A stretch of DNA of 64,000 nucleotides from Streptomyces pseudovenezuelae (GCF_029892565.1 NZ_JARXVH010000028.1:30607-94606), one strand, 5' to 3'. Counted from the stretch's first letter, positions 53,098 to 61,844 are shown. Notes: generated by a model not told the origin, from the sequence alone. Numbers and translations: made by a program.

Positions 53098-54324
53098 ATG
53101 ACAATTCCGACCCAACCCCAGTCTCCGGTCGACTCAACACACGCGATGAACAACCGACGCGAACTGGCCCTGCCCGGACTCCTGCTCGGCGGAGCGCTGA
53201 CCGTGGGGGCCTTCGCAGCCCTGCTGGCCGTCCTGAACGCGGTACCGTCCAGCCACAATGCCCTGCCGGACTACCCGGACTGGGCCTCGGAAGTCCCCCA
53301 CGAGCTGGTCGCACGACTGCAGTGGCTTCTCGGGGACATCACCGAACCGCAGTTCTACAAGTCCTGGGTCGCCTCGCTCGGCCTGCTCGCAGGAGCCACC
53401 GTCGGCTGGTGGGCCCTGCGGGCGAAGAAGCGGTGGGCCGGGGAGCCCATCGCCTACGGCACCGGGCTGTGGCCGTGGATGCTCGGCGCGGCCGGCCTCA
53501 GCCTAGTACTGTCCAACGCCCTGTTCGGCGGCAGCCTCGACAGTGGGTGGCAGCCGACCTTCGTCCCGTTCGTATGTGTCGCCACCTCCGTGATCCTGGT
53601 CTACGGCCGCGGCTGGACGAAACTGCTCACCGGTGCGATCCTCGGTGCGTTCACAACCCCGCTTGCCATGGTGCTCATCGACCATGTCACCGGGCCCCTC
53701 TCGCTCCCGCCGGTCGTAGCGAACACCACTTCCATGAGCATCGGCGCCGCGCTCACCTTCCTGCTGTGCCGGGCGCTGCCCTGGATGAGGCGCCCCACCT
53801 CCGAGCCCGAATCCCAGGAGGAGACCGTCGTAGCCAAAAAGGCAGCCCCAACGCTCCTGGGCGACACCAGATGGATGATTCGCCGGATCATCACCGACTT
53901 CACCGAAACCCAGTTCTACGCCAACGAGTGGGCAAGCATCGGGCTGATCGTGGGTGCGATCGTCACCACCGTGCTCAATCCGTCGTTCGCCTCCTACGGC
54001 ACAGGGCTGCTGCCCAAGATCATGCTCGCGCAGGCTCTCACTTCGGCCATCGGCATCATCATTTGGCGCCACCTGTACCGCGATGGAGGATGGGCACCTA
54101 CCTACATTTCGGTTGTGTCCGTGGCGCCGGCAACGGTCCTGGCCCACGGGAACAGCGTCACCGCACTCGTCCTCGGTGCCATGAGCGGTGCGGTGCTCTG
54201 CCCCGTCATTGCACGGCCGATCTCCAAAGTGCTGCCCGACGACTTCCATCCGTTCATCGGCAACACCGTCTCCATGGCGATCTCAACCGCAGTGATCGTC
54301 CCCACCATCGGACACTTGGTCTGA
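53098..54324 (+). CDS. Integral membrane protein built from two homologous halves
   Basis: 408 residues, about ten to twelve hydrophobic segments, family unknown to me. Residues 71-227 and 258-408 are tandem copies: D-I-T-E-P-Q-F-Y versus D-F-T-E-T-Q-F-Y, WVASLGL versus EWASIGL, YGTGLWP versus YGTGLLP, GWQPTF versus GWAPTY, GAILGAFTTPLA versus GAMSGAVLCPVI, ANTTSMSI versus GNTVSMAI. A short hydrophilic linker (RPTSEPESQEETVVAKK) joins them. The context, behind an asparaginase and an amidohydrolase under a LacI regulator, suggests a transporter for the operon's substrate. Confidence 0.85.
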   Translation: MTIPTQPQSPVDSTHAMNNRRELALPGLLLGGALTVGAFAALLAVLNAVPSSHNALPDYPDWASEVPHELVARLQWLLGDITEPQFYKSWVASLGLLAGATVGWWALRAKKRWAGEPIAYGTGLWPWMLGAAGLSLVLSNALFGGSLDSGWQPTFVPFVCVATSVILVYGRGWTKLLTGAILGAFTTPLAMVLIDHVTGPLSLPPVVANTTSMSIGAALTFLLCRALPWMRRPTSEPESQEETVVAKKAAPTLLGDTRWMIRRIITDFTETQFYANEWASIGLIVGAIVTTVLNPSFASYGTGLLPKIMLAQALTSAIGIIIWRHLYRDGGWAPTYISVVSVAPATVLAHGNSVTALVLGAMSGAVLCPVIARPISKVLPDDFHPFIGNTVSMAISTAVIVPTIGHLV

Positions 54325-54533
54325 CCAGCTGGCGAAGCTTGCCTAAAACCACTGTCGCCCGTCCTCGCCCCCGAAGGGACAACAGCAGACTGCCGACTCA
54401 CAACCCTCAGCACGTCAGCAACTGAGCAAGCACGTTCGTCCATACGCAGCTGGGCAGTTCACGTGTACGCCGACACCAGGCGCCGCCCACATGCCGCCAC
54501 TCCCGCCCATCAGGGGCTTCGACCGGAGACCTG

Positions 54534-54800
54534 TTACGCCTGAACCTCGCTGAGAGCCGCCCGCAGCGAGAGCAGCGCCGGCAGGTCCGCATTCACTACA
54601 AACCGTTCCATCAGGACACCGGCCCGCCAATGGTCAGCCTCGCGGACCGCCACCACGATCTCCGCGATGGTCTTCACCTGGGCAGCAGAGGGCGACGCCT
54701 CCACAAGGCCCCTCTCTAGGACGCTGAAACCCGGACGGATCCCGCCCCAAGTGTCCTCGCCCCGCACCGGCAAAGCGCCACCCAAACGCGACCCACCCAC
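54534..54800 (-). CDS. Short hypothetical protein
   Basis: Up to 88 residues; start uncertain. The last 58 (GLVEASPSAAQVKTIAEIVV, AVREADHWRAGVLMERFVVN, ADLPALLSLRAALSEVQA) form a plausible amphipathic helical unit, but I recognise no family. Could be a fragment. Confidence 0.3.
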   Translation of the reverse strand: MGGSRLGGALPVRGEDTWGGIRPGFSVLERGLVEASPSAAQVKTIAEIVVAVREADHWRAGVLMERFVVNADLPALLSLRAALSEVQA

Positions 54801-55154
54801 TCGCCTCGGATCTTGATTTCAGACGCAGGCTCCCATGGCTGCAGCAGATCGGGCGCACAGAGACCCGGCATCCGCATACCCGAGTGACATCGAAACTCAC
54901 CGACATTCACAGCCCCACAGACCCTCGGATGACATTCGAACTCATCGACAAACGACATCCGTTGAGGGCTACGCAGCCACTGGCTGCGGTGGCCGAGCCT
55001 GCGCACGACCGCCGAGCGGGTCCCGGCGGGCTGACGATCGGCGTACGGGTGCAGGCGGGCCCCGGCGGTGCGTCGGCCGACGACGGATGGTTCGGGGAAG
55101 TGCGGTCGACCCACGCCGAGTTCTGCCTGCGTGAGGGTGCACGAGTGTCCGGTG
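54801..55154. other. Stretch without recognisable gene
   Basis: Long frames on both strands come from GC bias; none shows a family motif. Probably decayed sequence downstream of the reductase fragment. Confidence 0.4.
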
Positions 55155-55375
55155 GCCTCGGTCTCGGTCGGCAAGCGCATCGCGCGGGCCGGGTCGGCGC
55201 CGACGGCCCGCGCGGTCGCGGGGTCGAGGTCGATGGCCTCGGCGGCGACGTTCCGCTCCAGCCAGGTGCGCCGCTTCGTTCCAGGGACGGCCGTGACCCC
55301 GTCTTGGGCGAGGACCCAGGCGAGGGCAAACCGTCCGGCCGTCGCCGGAGGCGCGGTCTCGTTGCGGGTACGGGG
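55155..55375 (-). pseudogene. C-terminal fragment of an aldo/keto reductase
   Basis: Reads ATAGRFALAWVLAQDGVTAV, PGTKRRTWLERNVAAEAIDL, the NADP-phosphate-binding tail of AKR enzymes (PGTKRRTWLEEN). The catalytic Asp-Tyr-Lys-His part is absent. Confidence 0.7.
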
Positions 55376-55543
55376 CGCCGGAGGAGTTCGGGCGGACGGG
55401 AGCGTTCGTACTGTCGCCGGCGGCCTCGTATGTGACCGGGGTGATGGTGTCAGGGGGCGGTGGCCAAAGGGTGTGGGGCGCTTACGCGGCTCCCCGCACC
55501 CTTTGGCGACCATGTCGCGTTGCCGGGCCGATCCCGTTGCCCG

Positions 55544-56527
55544 TCAGCTCGCGGCGCAGGACACCGTGGGCCAGGTCCAGTTGCCGTTCGTCTGGACGGT
55601 GACGCCCCAACTGTTGCCGCTGCCGTTGGGTTTGGCGCTCAGCACCTGACTGCTCGGATAGGTGGCGCTGATGTTCCAGGTAGCGATGATCTTCGCCGGG
55701 GACGGCACGTTCATCGTCACGGTCCAGCTGCTGGAGCCGGAGACCGAGACGTTGAGGTTGTACCGATCACTCCACTGCTGACCGGCCGACAGGCTCGCGG
55801 TACAACTGCCGCCGCTGCCACCCCCGTTGCCACTGCCGTCGGGGGCGACGGCCCGGCCGGTCTGCGGGGAGATCATCCCGGCGCAGAGGTTGCGGGCGGC
55901 CAGCCCCTGGGCGATACGCGGGATCGCCGCGACCGTGTTGGCCGGCCAGTCGTGCATGAGGATGACCTGGCCGTTGGTGAGCCGGCCGGCCGCCTGGACG
56001 ATCGCGTCGGTGCTCGCGCCGTTCCAGTCCTGCGAGTCAACGTCCCAAATGATCTCCGTCAGGCCGTACTTGGCCTCGACGGCCTTCACCGTCGCGTTGG
56101 TCTCTCCGTACGGCGGCCGGAACAGCTTGGGTGTGCCACCACCCGCGCTCGCGATGGCCTGCTGGGTCCGGGAGATCTCCGAGTCGATGGTCGCCTGGCT
56201 CTGCTGAGTCAGATGCGGGTGGGTGTAACTGTGGTTGCCGACCCACATACCGGCGTCGACCTGCGCCTTGACTTGGGACGGGTACGAGGCCGCGTACTGC
56301 CCCTGGTTGAACATCGTGGCCCGAAGGCCGTTCTGCTTCAGCGCGTTGAGCAGGGTGGGCGTGCTGCCGGACGGCCCGTCGTCGAAGGTGAGCCCGACAT
56401 ACCCATTGCAGGTGGCGGCCTGCGCCGGGCCGGCCGCGCCGACGGCGAGGGTACCCGCCGCGGCCAGGGCGACGACGGCCAACCTGGCGACCAGGGAGCG
56501 TAACGAGCAACGTGGTCCGTTTCTCAT
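55544..56527 (-). CDS. axeA: Secreted acetylxylan esterase (CE4) with CBM2
   Basis: 327 residues. Signal peptide ends AQA (about 38). CE4 deacetylase motifs: TFDDGP (47-52), H-S-Y-T-H (99-103) zinc ligands, RPPYGETN (137-144), DVDSQDW (162-168), ILMHDW (189-194). A Gly/Ser linker (about 231-241) leads to a family 2 carbohydrate-binding module (242-327). It removes acetyl groups from xylan. It starts 34 bases after the xylanase stop and is preceded by GGAGGACC, so the two genes form an operon as in Streptomyces lividans xlnB-axeA. Confidence 0.93.
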   Translation of the reverse strand: MRNGPRCSLRSLVARLAVVALAAAGTLAVGAAGPAQAATCNGYVGLTFDDGPSGSTPTLLNALKQNGLRATMFNQGQYAASYPSQVKAQVDAGMWVGNHSYTHPHLTQQSQATIDSEISRTQQAIASAGGGTPKLFRPPYGETNATVKAVEAKYGLTEIIWDVDSQDWNGASTDAIVQAAGRLTNGQVILMHDWPANTVAAIPRIAQGLAARNLCAGMISPQTGRAVAPDGSGNGGGSGGSCTASLSAGQQWSDRYNLNVSVSGSSSWTVTMNVPSPAKIIATWNISATYPSSQVLSAKPNGSGNSWGVTVQTNGNWTWPTVSCAAS

Positions 56528-56561
56528 GCGAAGTGGTCCTCCAGCCTCGGGAGTTCGGGGG

Positions 56562-57563
56562 TCAGCTCGCGGTGCAGGAGACCGTGGGCCAGGTCCAGTT
56601 GCCGTTGGGCTGGATGGTGGCGCCCCAACTGTTGCCGCTGCCGTTGGGTTTGGCGCTCAGCACCTGACTGCTCGGATAGGTGGCGGCGATGTTCCAGGTG
56701 GAGAGGACCTTCGCCGGGGACGGCACGTTCATCGCCACGGTCCAGTTGCTGGAGCCGGAGACCGAGACGTTGAGGTTGTACCGATCACTCCACTGCTGAC
56801 CGGCCGACAGGGTGGCGGCACAACTGTCACTGCTGCCGCCACCACCTGAACTGGTGCCGCCCACTGTGATGTTGGAGTTCCCACTGCTCTGATAGCCCTC
56901 GGTGGCAAGGATCATGTAGTAGCTGAAGCTGCCCAGGGGCATCCCGGCGCGCGCCCAGGCATCGAAGTGGTTGCCGGTGGTGATGGTGCCGCCGGTCCGC
57001 TTCGACTGCCGGACACTCCAGTACTGGTCGAAGGTCTTCGTGCCTTCCACGGAGGGGGCGTTGTACCGCGTCGTCTTGTAGATGTCGTACGTCCCACCGT
57101 CACTGGTGACGGTGCCCTTGTACGTTCCGGTGGGCCGGTAGGTGCCCCAGTTGTCGACGATGTAGTACTCGACGAGCGGGTTCGACGTCCATCCGTACAG
57201 CGCCAGATACCCGTTGCCGGACGGGTTGAAGGTCCCCGAGTACGTCACGCTCCGACGCCCACCGGTACTCCAGCCCTTGCCGGCCACGAAGTTACCGGTG
57301 TTGCTCCATGAGGTGCTGTAGTTGCCACCGGAGCCGAGGTTCATGGAGACCGTCCCCTGGGAGTCGGTCCAGAACGAGTAGTAGTAGCCGTTGTTGGTCC
57401 CGGTCTGATTCGTGGTGACAACCGTGTCGGCACGTGCGGTGCCGGGCAGGGTCATCGCCGCCAGCAGAGCCAACAGCAGGGTGCAGGCGCTGCTGGCCAA
57501 CAGCCTGAAGCGGCCACGTCCACGGTGTTCACGGTCCGTCGTGTGTGCGGGTGCGTTGTCCAT
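56562..57563 (-). CDS. xlnB: Secreted endo-1,4-beta-xylanase (GH11) with CBM2
   Basis: 333 residues from ATG 57563, with GAGGAGGAAG upstream; a longer frame to 57602 is not supported. Signal peptide ends ARA (45). GH11 jelly-roll: TNNGYYYSFWTDSQGTVSMN, catalytic Glu in PLVEYYIVD (132) and in ATEGYQSSG (222). Linker 233-247, then CBM2 to the end. Secreted enzyme that cuts xylan. Its CBM2 is almost identical, at DNA level, to that of the following axeA. Confidence 0.96.
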   Translation of the reverse strand: MDNAPAHTTDREHRGRGRFRLLASSACTLLLALLAAMTLPGTARADTVVTTNQTGTNNGYYYSFWTDSQGTVSMNLGSGGNYSTSWSNTGNFVAGKGWSTGGRRSVTYSGTFNPSGNGYLALYGWTSNPLVEYYIVDNWGTYRPTGTYKGTVTSDGGTYDIYKTTRYNAPSVEGTKTFDQYWSVRQSKRTGGTITTGNHFDAWARAGMPLGSFSYYMILATEGYQSSGNSNITVGGTSSGGGGSSDSCAATLSAGQQWSDRYNLNVSVSGSSNWTVAMNVPSPAKVLSTWNIAATYPSSQVLSAKPNGSGNSWGATIQPNGNWTWPTVSCTAS

Positions 57564-57654
57564 GCGAGTGCTTCCTCCTCGTTCTCGTGGCAACACGGTC
57601 ACGACGGCGCCAGTGTTGAACTGGCCCTGACAACTGTCAATAGTTTCGGTATCA

Positions 57655-57673
57655 GTGGCGAAATATTCGCCAC
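57655..57673. promoter_or_regulatory. Inverted repeat upstream of xlnB
   Basis: GTGGCGAA-ATA-TTCGCCAC, eight-base arms, about 92 bases before the xylanase start. Candidate binding site of a xylan- or sugar-responsive repressor; it does not match the CebR box (TGGGAGCGCTCCCA). A CCGAAACTATTG sequence nearby (minus strand, 57639-57650) resembles the GAAA-N-TTTC type sites before other streptomycete xylanases. Confidence 0.5.
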
Positions 57674-57837
57674 CTAGATACGCGAGGTTCTGGGAGGAAT
57701 CCTCCAGCTCACACCACTCATTGAACGATTCACAGCATGGGTTGCCGGGCTATGGGTAAACGGACAGTATCCGCTGACCGAATGTTGCGATCGAATGTTT
57801 CGGAGATTTTCCGGATGATTCTGCACCAGGACAGCCG

Positions 57838-58775
57838 TGGAATCGTCACGCACTGGGCGCGCCGTCCCCCGACGTGAAGGCCTCCCGGGTCACATCGCAC
57901 CGGCCGCCGATGCCGGACCCCATGCCACGCCGCGTGGACACGCCGCCGTTGACCGTGAGTTGTACCTGCCCAGAGCATGGACCGACCATCCCGAGCGGTA
58001 CCGCAGGGCGGGCCTGGACCCCGACGAGGTGCGTTACGCCACCAAGACGCAGCTCGCCGCCGCGATGCTTGAGAGGTTCTGGGCCGGCGGTCACACGGCC
58101 GGCTGGGTCACCGGCGACGAGGCCTACGGTGGCAACCCGGCCCTGCTGTCGGTGATCGCCACGCACGGGACGGGATACGTCATGGCCGTCTCCTGCCGCA
58201 CCGAAGTACGCACCCCCGGCGGCAAGTTCCGTCTCGACGTGCTGATGGCAAGGTGCCCCGACGCGGCTGGCAGCAACTGTCCGCGGGCGCCGGCGAAAAA
58301 GGCCCGCGCCGATACGACTAGGCCGCCGTCGACCTGATCCCCGCCCACTCGGCGGCCACCTGTCAGCTACTGATCCGCCGCAACCGCACCACCGGCGAGG
58401 TGACCTTCTACCGCTGTTTCAGCCCACGGCCCGTAGCGCTGCCCGCCCTGGTCCGCGTCGCCGGAACCCGCTGAAAGATCGAGGAGACCTTCCAGGCCAG
58501 CAAGGGCCTCGCCGGCCTGGATGAGCACCAGGTCCGCCGCCACACCCCCTGGCTGCGCTGGGTGACCCTCGCAATGCTCGCCCACGCCTTCCTGGCCGTC
58601 ATCCGCGCCGGCGAGCACTACGAACACCCCGCCCCCACCGGACTCATCGCCCTCACCTGCAACGAAATACAGTGACTATTCGCCCTGCCCGCCGCATCCC
58701 CGAACGACCAACGCGACCATCGTCTGCACTGGTCCCTATGGCGTCGTCGACACCGGGCCCGCGCCCGCGGCTGAC
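57838..58775 (+). pseudogene. IS701-family transposase broken by stops and frameshifts
   Basis: Reads GHAAVDRELYLPRAWTDHPE, GWVTGDEAYGGNPALLSVIA (catalytic Asp region), then shifts to RWQQLSAGAGEKGPRRYD-stop, AAVDLIPAHSAATCQLLIRR, VRVAGTR-stop, KIEETFQASKGLAGLDEHQV with the third catalytic Glu, and LTCNEIQ-stop. Three nonsense codons (TAG 58318, TGA 58472, TGA 58673) each look like a C/G to T/A transition of a conserved Trp or Arg codon. The N-terminal third is missing. Confidence 0.8.
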
Positions 58776-58882
58776 TACCGCCGACGCGAGGCCACAACAT
58801 GAAAATCCACAACTGCGGATGGAGTATTAATTGACTGCGCTCAGAAGCAACCGACCGAAGTCAATGCGGCCCGAGGGGCCCC

Positions 58883-59611
58883 TCATGCCGCCGTTAGCGC
58901 CGCCAGGGCGCGGTCCATCGCGTCGTTGAATTCTTCCGGCGCCAGCGGCAGCCGGGACTTGACGTCCCGACTCCACTGGTCGGCGAGGACCTCGGCGGAG
59001 CCCGCCTCGACACCGTCGAGCGCCGCGTCGGCCAGGTCCGACGGCGCGATCTTGGCCACGGGCCAGCCCGCGGCCATGTCGGTGTCGGCCAGGCCGAGGT
59101 GCACCGCTGTCACGAGCGTGCCCTGCTCGGCGAGTTCCAGGCGGACGCCGTTGGTCATGGCCCAGGCGGCAGCCTTGGTCAGGTGGTAGGCATTGGCGCC
59201 CTTGCCCCCGAACCATGACATGGCGGAGAGGACGTTGACGATCGCGCCCCCGCCGTCCCTGGCGAGCGCCGGCGCGAACTCCCGGATCATTCCCAAGTGG
59301 CCGAACACGTTCGTCTCCAGCTCGTGCCGTACCGCGTCCAGCGAACCGCTCACCAGGTCGGTCCCCGTCTGGATCCCCGCGTTGTTGATGAGCAGCGAGA
59401 CGTCCGGGGCGGCCTCGGCCGCAGCCCTCACGGATGCGGGATCGGCGATGTCGAGCGGCAGCACGTCGACCCCGGGCAGGTCCACGGTCTCGGGCCGGCG
59501 AGCCGTCGCGTAGACCTTGCGGGCGCCCCGTTCGAGCAGGCGCTGGGCGAAGGCGCGGCCCAGGCCTCGGTTGGCTCCGGTGACAAGGGCAACTGAGTTG
59601 TTGATGTCCAT
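58883..59611 (-). CDS. SDR-family oxidoreductase
   Basis: 242 residues from ATG 59611. TGANRGLGRAFA dinucleotide motif with ATARR after beta2 (NADP preference), INNAGIQTG, Ser in NVLSAMS and catalytic Tyr-Lys in AYHLTKAAAW. Divergent from a MerR-family regulator, with a 16-base palindrome in between that suits a MerR promoter. Confidence 0.92.
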   Translation of the reverse strand: MDINNSVALVTGANRGLGRAFAQRLLERGARKVYATARRPETVDLPGVDVLPLDIADPASVRAAAEAAPDVSLLINNAGIQTGTDLVSGSLDAVRHELETNVFGHLGMIREFAPALARDGGGAIVNVLSAMSWFGGKGANAYHLTKAAAWAMTNGVRLELAEQGTLVTAVHLGLADTDMAAGWPVAKIAPSDLADAALDGVEAGSAEVLADQWSRDVKSRLPLAPEEFNDAMDRALAALTAA

Positions 59612-59628
59612 GCCCGGTACGCTAGAAC

Positions 59629-59644
59629 CTGACGTTAACGTCAG
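59629..59644. promoter_or_regulatory. MerR-type operator between SDR and merR
   Basis: CTGACGTTAACGTCAG, perfect 16-base palindrome, 18 bases from the SDR start. Similar palindromes lie in the long-spacer promoters that MerR regulators untwist. Confidence 0.75.
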
Positions 59645-59687
59645 AGGCAAGTGCTGGTCATCAGGGCCGGGCTGAGAGGAATCATTC

Positions 59688-60065
59688 ATGACCGTCACAG
59701 AGGCTGCGGCCGAGCGGCTGATCCGCATCGGCGAGGTGGCGCGGGGTGCCGGCGTCTCGGTACGCGCCGTGCGCTACTACGAGCAGCAGGGGCTGCTCAT
59801 CGCGGAGCGCAGCCCATCCGGCCAGCGCCTCTACCGGCAGGATGCCGTCCCCCTGGTCCGTTTCTTTCAGCAGATGTTCGCCGCTGGCCTGACCAGCCGA
59901 AGGATCACGGAACTCCTTCCGTGCTGGGATGCCGGGCACACCGACGCCGAGCAACGAGCCATGCTGCGCGCCGAGCGGGACCGCATCCGGGCCAAGATCG
60001 ACGACTTGCAGGCTGCCCTGGACCGCCTCGACGAGGTCATCGCGATCACGGACACGCACCCGTAG
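59688..60065 (+). CDS. MerR-family regulator
   Basis: 125 residues. Winged helix IRIGEVARGAGVSVRAVRYY, EQQGLLIAERSPSGQRLYRQ, followed by a long dimerisation helix (AMLRAERDRIRAKIDDLQAA). No metal-binding cysteines except one in LLPCWDAG, so an organic or redox ligand is likelier. Probably activates the divergent SDR gene. Confidence 0.93.
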   Translation: MTVTEAAAERLIRIGEVARGAGVSVRAVRYYEQQGLLIAERSPSGQRLYRQDAVPLVRFFQQMFAAGLTSRRITELLPCWDAGHTDAEQRAMLRAERDRIRAKIDDLQAALDRLDEVIAITDTHP

Positions 60066-60217
60066 GCGCGGTCGGTCCGACGTCGCACCAGCGATCTACG
60101 GCTGGAGTATTAGGGGTCGTTGGACGATTTTGACGTCGATGCCGAGGGTTACCGTGTGTTCGGCGAAATGCTTGCGCAGCTGTCGTCGCTGGAACGTCGA
60201 GAACACACTGGGCCGCC

Positions 60218-61627
60218 TCATGAACCATCACTGACTGGTCCCTCACTACGAGGCCCAGCCGCAGTCGGCCTCCCGGAGATACCGTCAACATGTACCGGGC
60301 CTTGGCCTCGTCGGGTTCGCTGCCGGCCCGTTCCACAGTCGGCTTCGGGCCACGTCGATGGAGGTGCTGCCGTCGGGCTACTCACCGCAGCACAGCGTGC
60401 AGGCTCCGAGGGGACTCGTCGGCCTCTGTGCAAGAAGGGGGTCTCGACGAGTGCGTACGACAGCAGAGCCATAAGCATGGTCAGCACCACCGTGGCCGAC
60501 ATCCGTCCGTCCTTCACCCCGAGGGAGCCCAGGAGACGGATGATTGGGTAGTGCCACAAGTAGATGCCGTAGCTGAGGTTGCGGCCCACCCAGGCCAGGG
60601 GCGCCAGGGACAGCACTCGTGAGAGCCGGGTATCCGGGCGCAGCACGAGCCCCATGACGAGCGTGGCGGACACCATGGCGACCGCCAAGAACCCGACGGT
60701 GTACCAGACTGCGTTCCAGGCGCCCTCGCCGCCGGTTACCGGCACCTTCAAGGCAACCAGGAACAGCAGGCCGAGCGCGGGCCAGGCCAGTCGCCCGGCA
60801 CAGCTGCGCAGCATGGCCAGCCGTGGATCGTCGGCGCGCAACCGGGCCAGGGCCACTGCCACCAAAGCGCCGGCGAGCAACTGGTCGGCGCGGGTGTCCG
60901 TGCCGTTGTAGATGCGGTGCGCCGCGTCGGGGTTCCACAGGTGGTATCGCCACAGCACCGGTAGCGCGCACAGTGCCGCGGTGCACAGCAGCACCGTACG
61001 AGCCCGGAATCGCCTTAGCAGGAACAGCAACGCCAGCGGCCACAGCAGGTAGAACTGCTCTTCTACGCTGAGCGACCATGTGTGCCCCAGCGGTCCTGTC
61101 ACGTCGGAGTACGGGCCGGGCTGCAGGGCCCGCACGATGTTCACCACGAACGCCGCCGCGAGGCCGGCAGCCGCCCAAGCGCCGTCGAACGCCCGCAGTG
61201 AGGTGGTCAGCGACAGCACCACGCACACCGCGCAGACCACCAGCAGGGCGGGGACGAGTCGCAGCCAGCGCCGCCGGTAGAAGCTCCGCAGGCCGATGCC
61301 GCCCGTGCGGGCGTACTCGGCGAGCAGCAGACGTGTGATGACAAAACCGCTGATAGTGAAGAAGACATCCACTGCGACCGAGCCGCCCGGCAACAGGTCC
61401 GGCCTCACGTGGTAGACGAGGACCATCGCCACCGCAACAGTCCTCAGTCCGTCCAGACCATTTACTCGGCCGCTGTGCGCGGCCGCCGACGGGAAACCCC
61501 GGCCGGACGTCGCGCGTCTCGACGACTCCGCCGGCCCGGGTGAAGGACCTGAGGCATCCTGCTTCGCCCCCGCTTCCCAGTCGCCAGCCGTCGCTGGCAC
61601 ACTCCCTGACCTGCTCATGAAACGCAT
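60218..61627 (-). CDS. Acyltransferase-3 family (OafA-like) membrane protein
   Basis: 469 residues from ATG 61627. Ten membrane helices. Motifs: GLDGLRTVAVAMVLVYHVRP with the catalytic His, SVAVDVFFTISGFVITRLLL, HTWSLSVEEQFYLLWPLALL and YGIYLWHYPIIRLLG. Such proteins O-acylate surface sugars or antibiotics from acyl-CoA. The N-terminus has an extra 60-residue soluble part and the C-terminus a Pro/Arg-rich tail of about 60 residues that is probably not functional. Confidence 0.92.
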   Translation of the reverse strand: MRFMSRSGSVPATAGDWEAGAKQDASGPSPGPAESSRRATSGRGFPSAAAHSGRVNGLDGLRTVAVAMVLVYHVRPDLLPGGSVAVDVFFTISGFVITRLLLAEYARTGGIGLRSFYRRRWLRLVPALLVVCAVCVVLSLTTSLRAFDGAWAAAGLAAAFVVNIVRALQPGPYSDVTGPLGHTWSLSVEEQFYLLWPLALLFLLRRFRARTVLLCTAALCALPVLWRYHLWNPDAAHRIYNGTDTRADQLLAGALVAVALARLRADDPRLAMLRSCAGRLAWPALGLLFLVALKVPVTGGEGAWNAVWYTVGFLAVAMVSATLVMGLVLRPDTRLSRVLSLAPLAWVGRNLSYGIYLWHYPIIRLLGSLGVKDGRMSATVVLTMLMALLSYALVETPFLHRGRRVPSEPARCAAVSSPTAAPPSTWPEADCGTGRQRTRRGQGPVHVDGISGRPTAAGPRSEGPVSDGS

Positions 61628-61808
61628 CGCTTCCCATCTGCCGACCGCGCCGCTGGAAAGACTTCTTCTACCCGGCAACCCGTAGGTCACGCGGGCTCGG
61701 ATTTCTCACGCCCAATCAAGTGGACTGGAGTGCTCCTCGGCTCTGGGCCGACGGCTCATCCGGTTTGTGCCTGGCTGGACGGTCAGTCGAGGATGACCGC
61801 TATGCCCG

Positions 61809-61844
61809 CGGCAGCGGCAGCGGCAGCGGCAGCGGCAGCGGCAG
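61809..61844. repeat. Hexanucleotide tandem repeat (CGGCAG) x6
   Basis: Six perfect units of CGGCAG, ending with CG before AAAT. It lies between the acyltransferase gene and an IS5 wreck and is not inside a supported gene. Length could vary by slippage. Confidence 0.85.

Noticed and set aside
61809..61844. CRISPR-like repeat array
   Set aside because: Units are contiguous six-base repeats without spacers.
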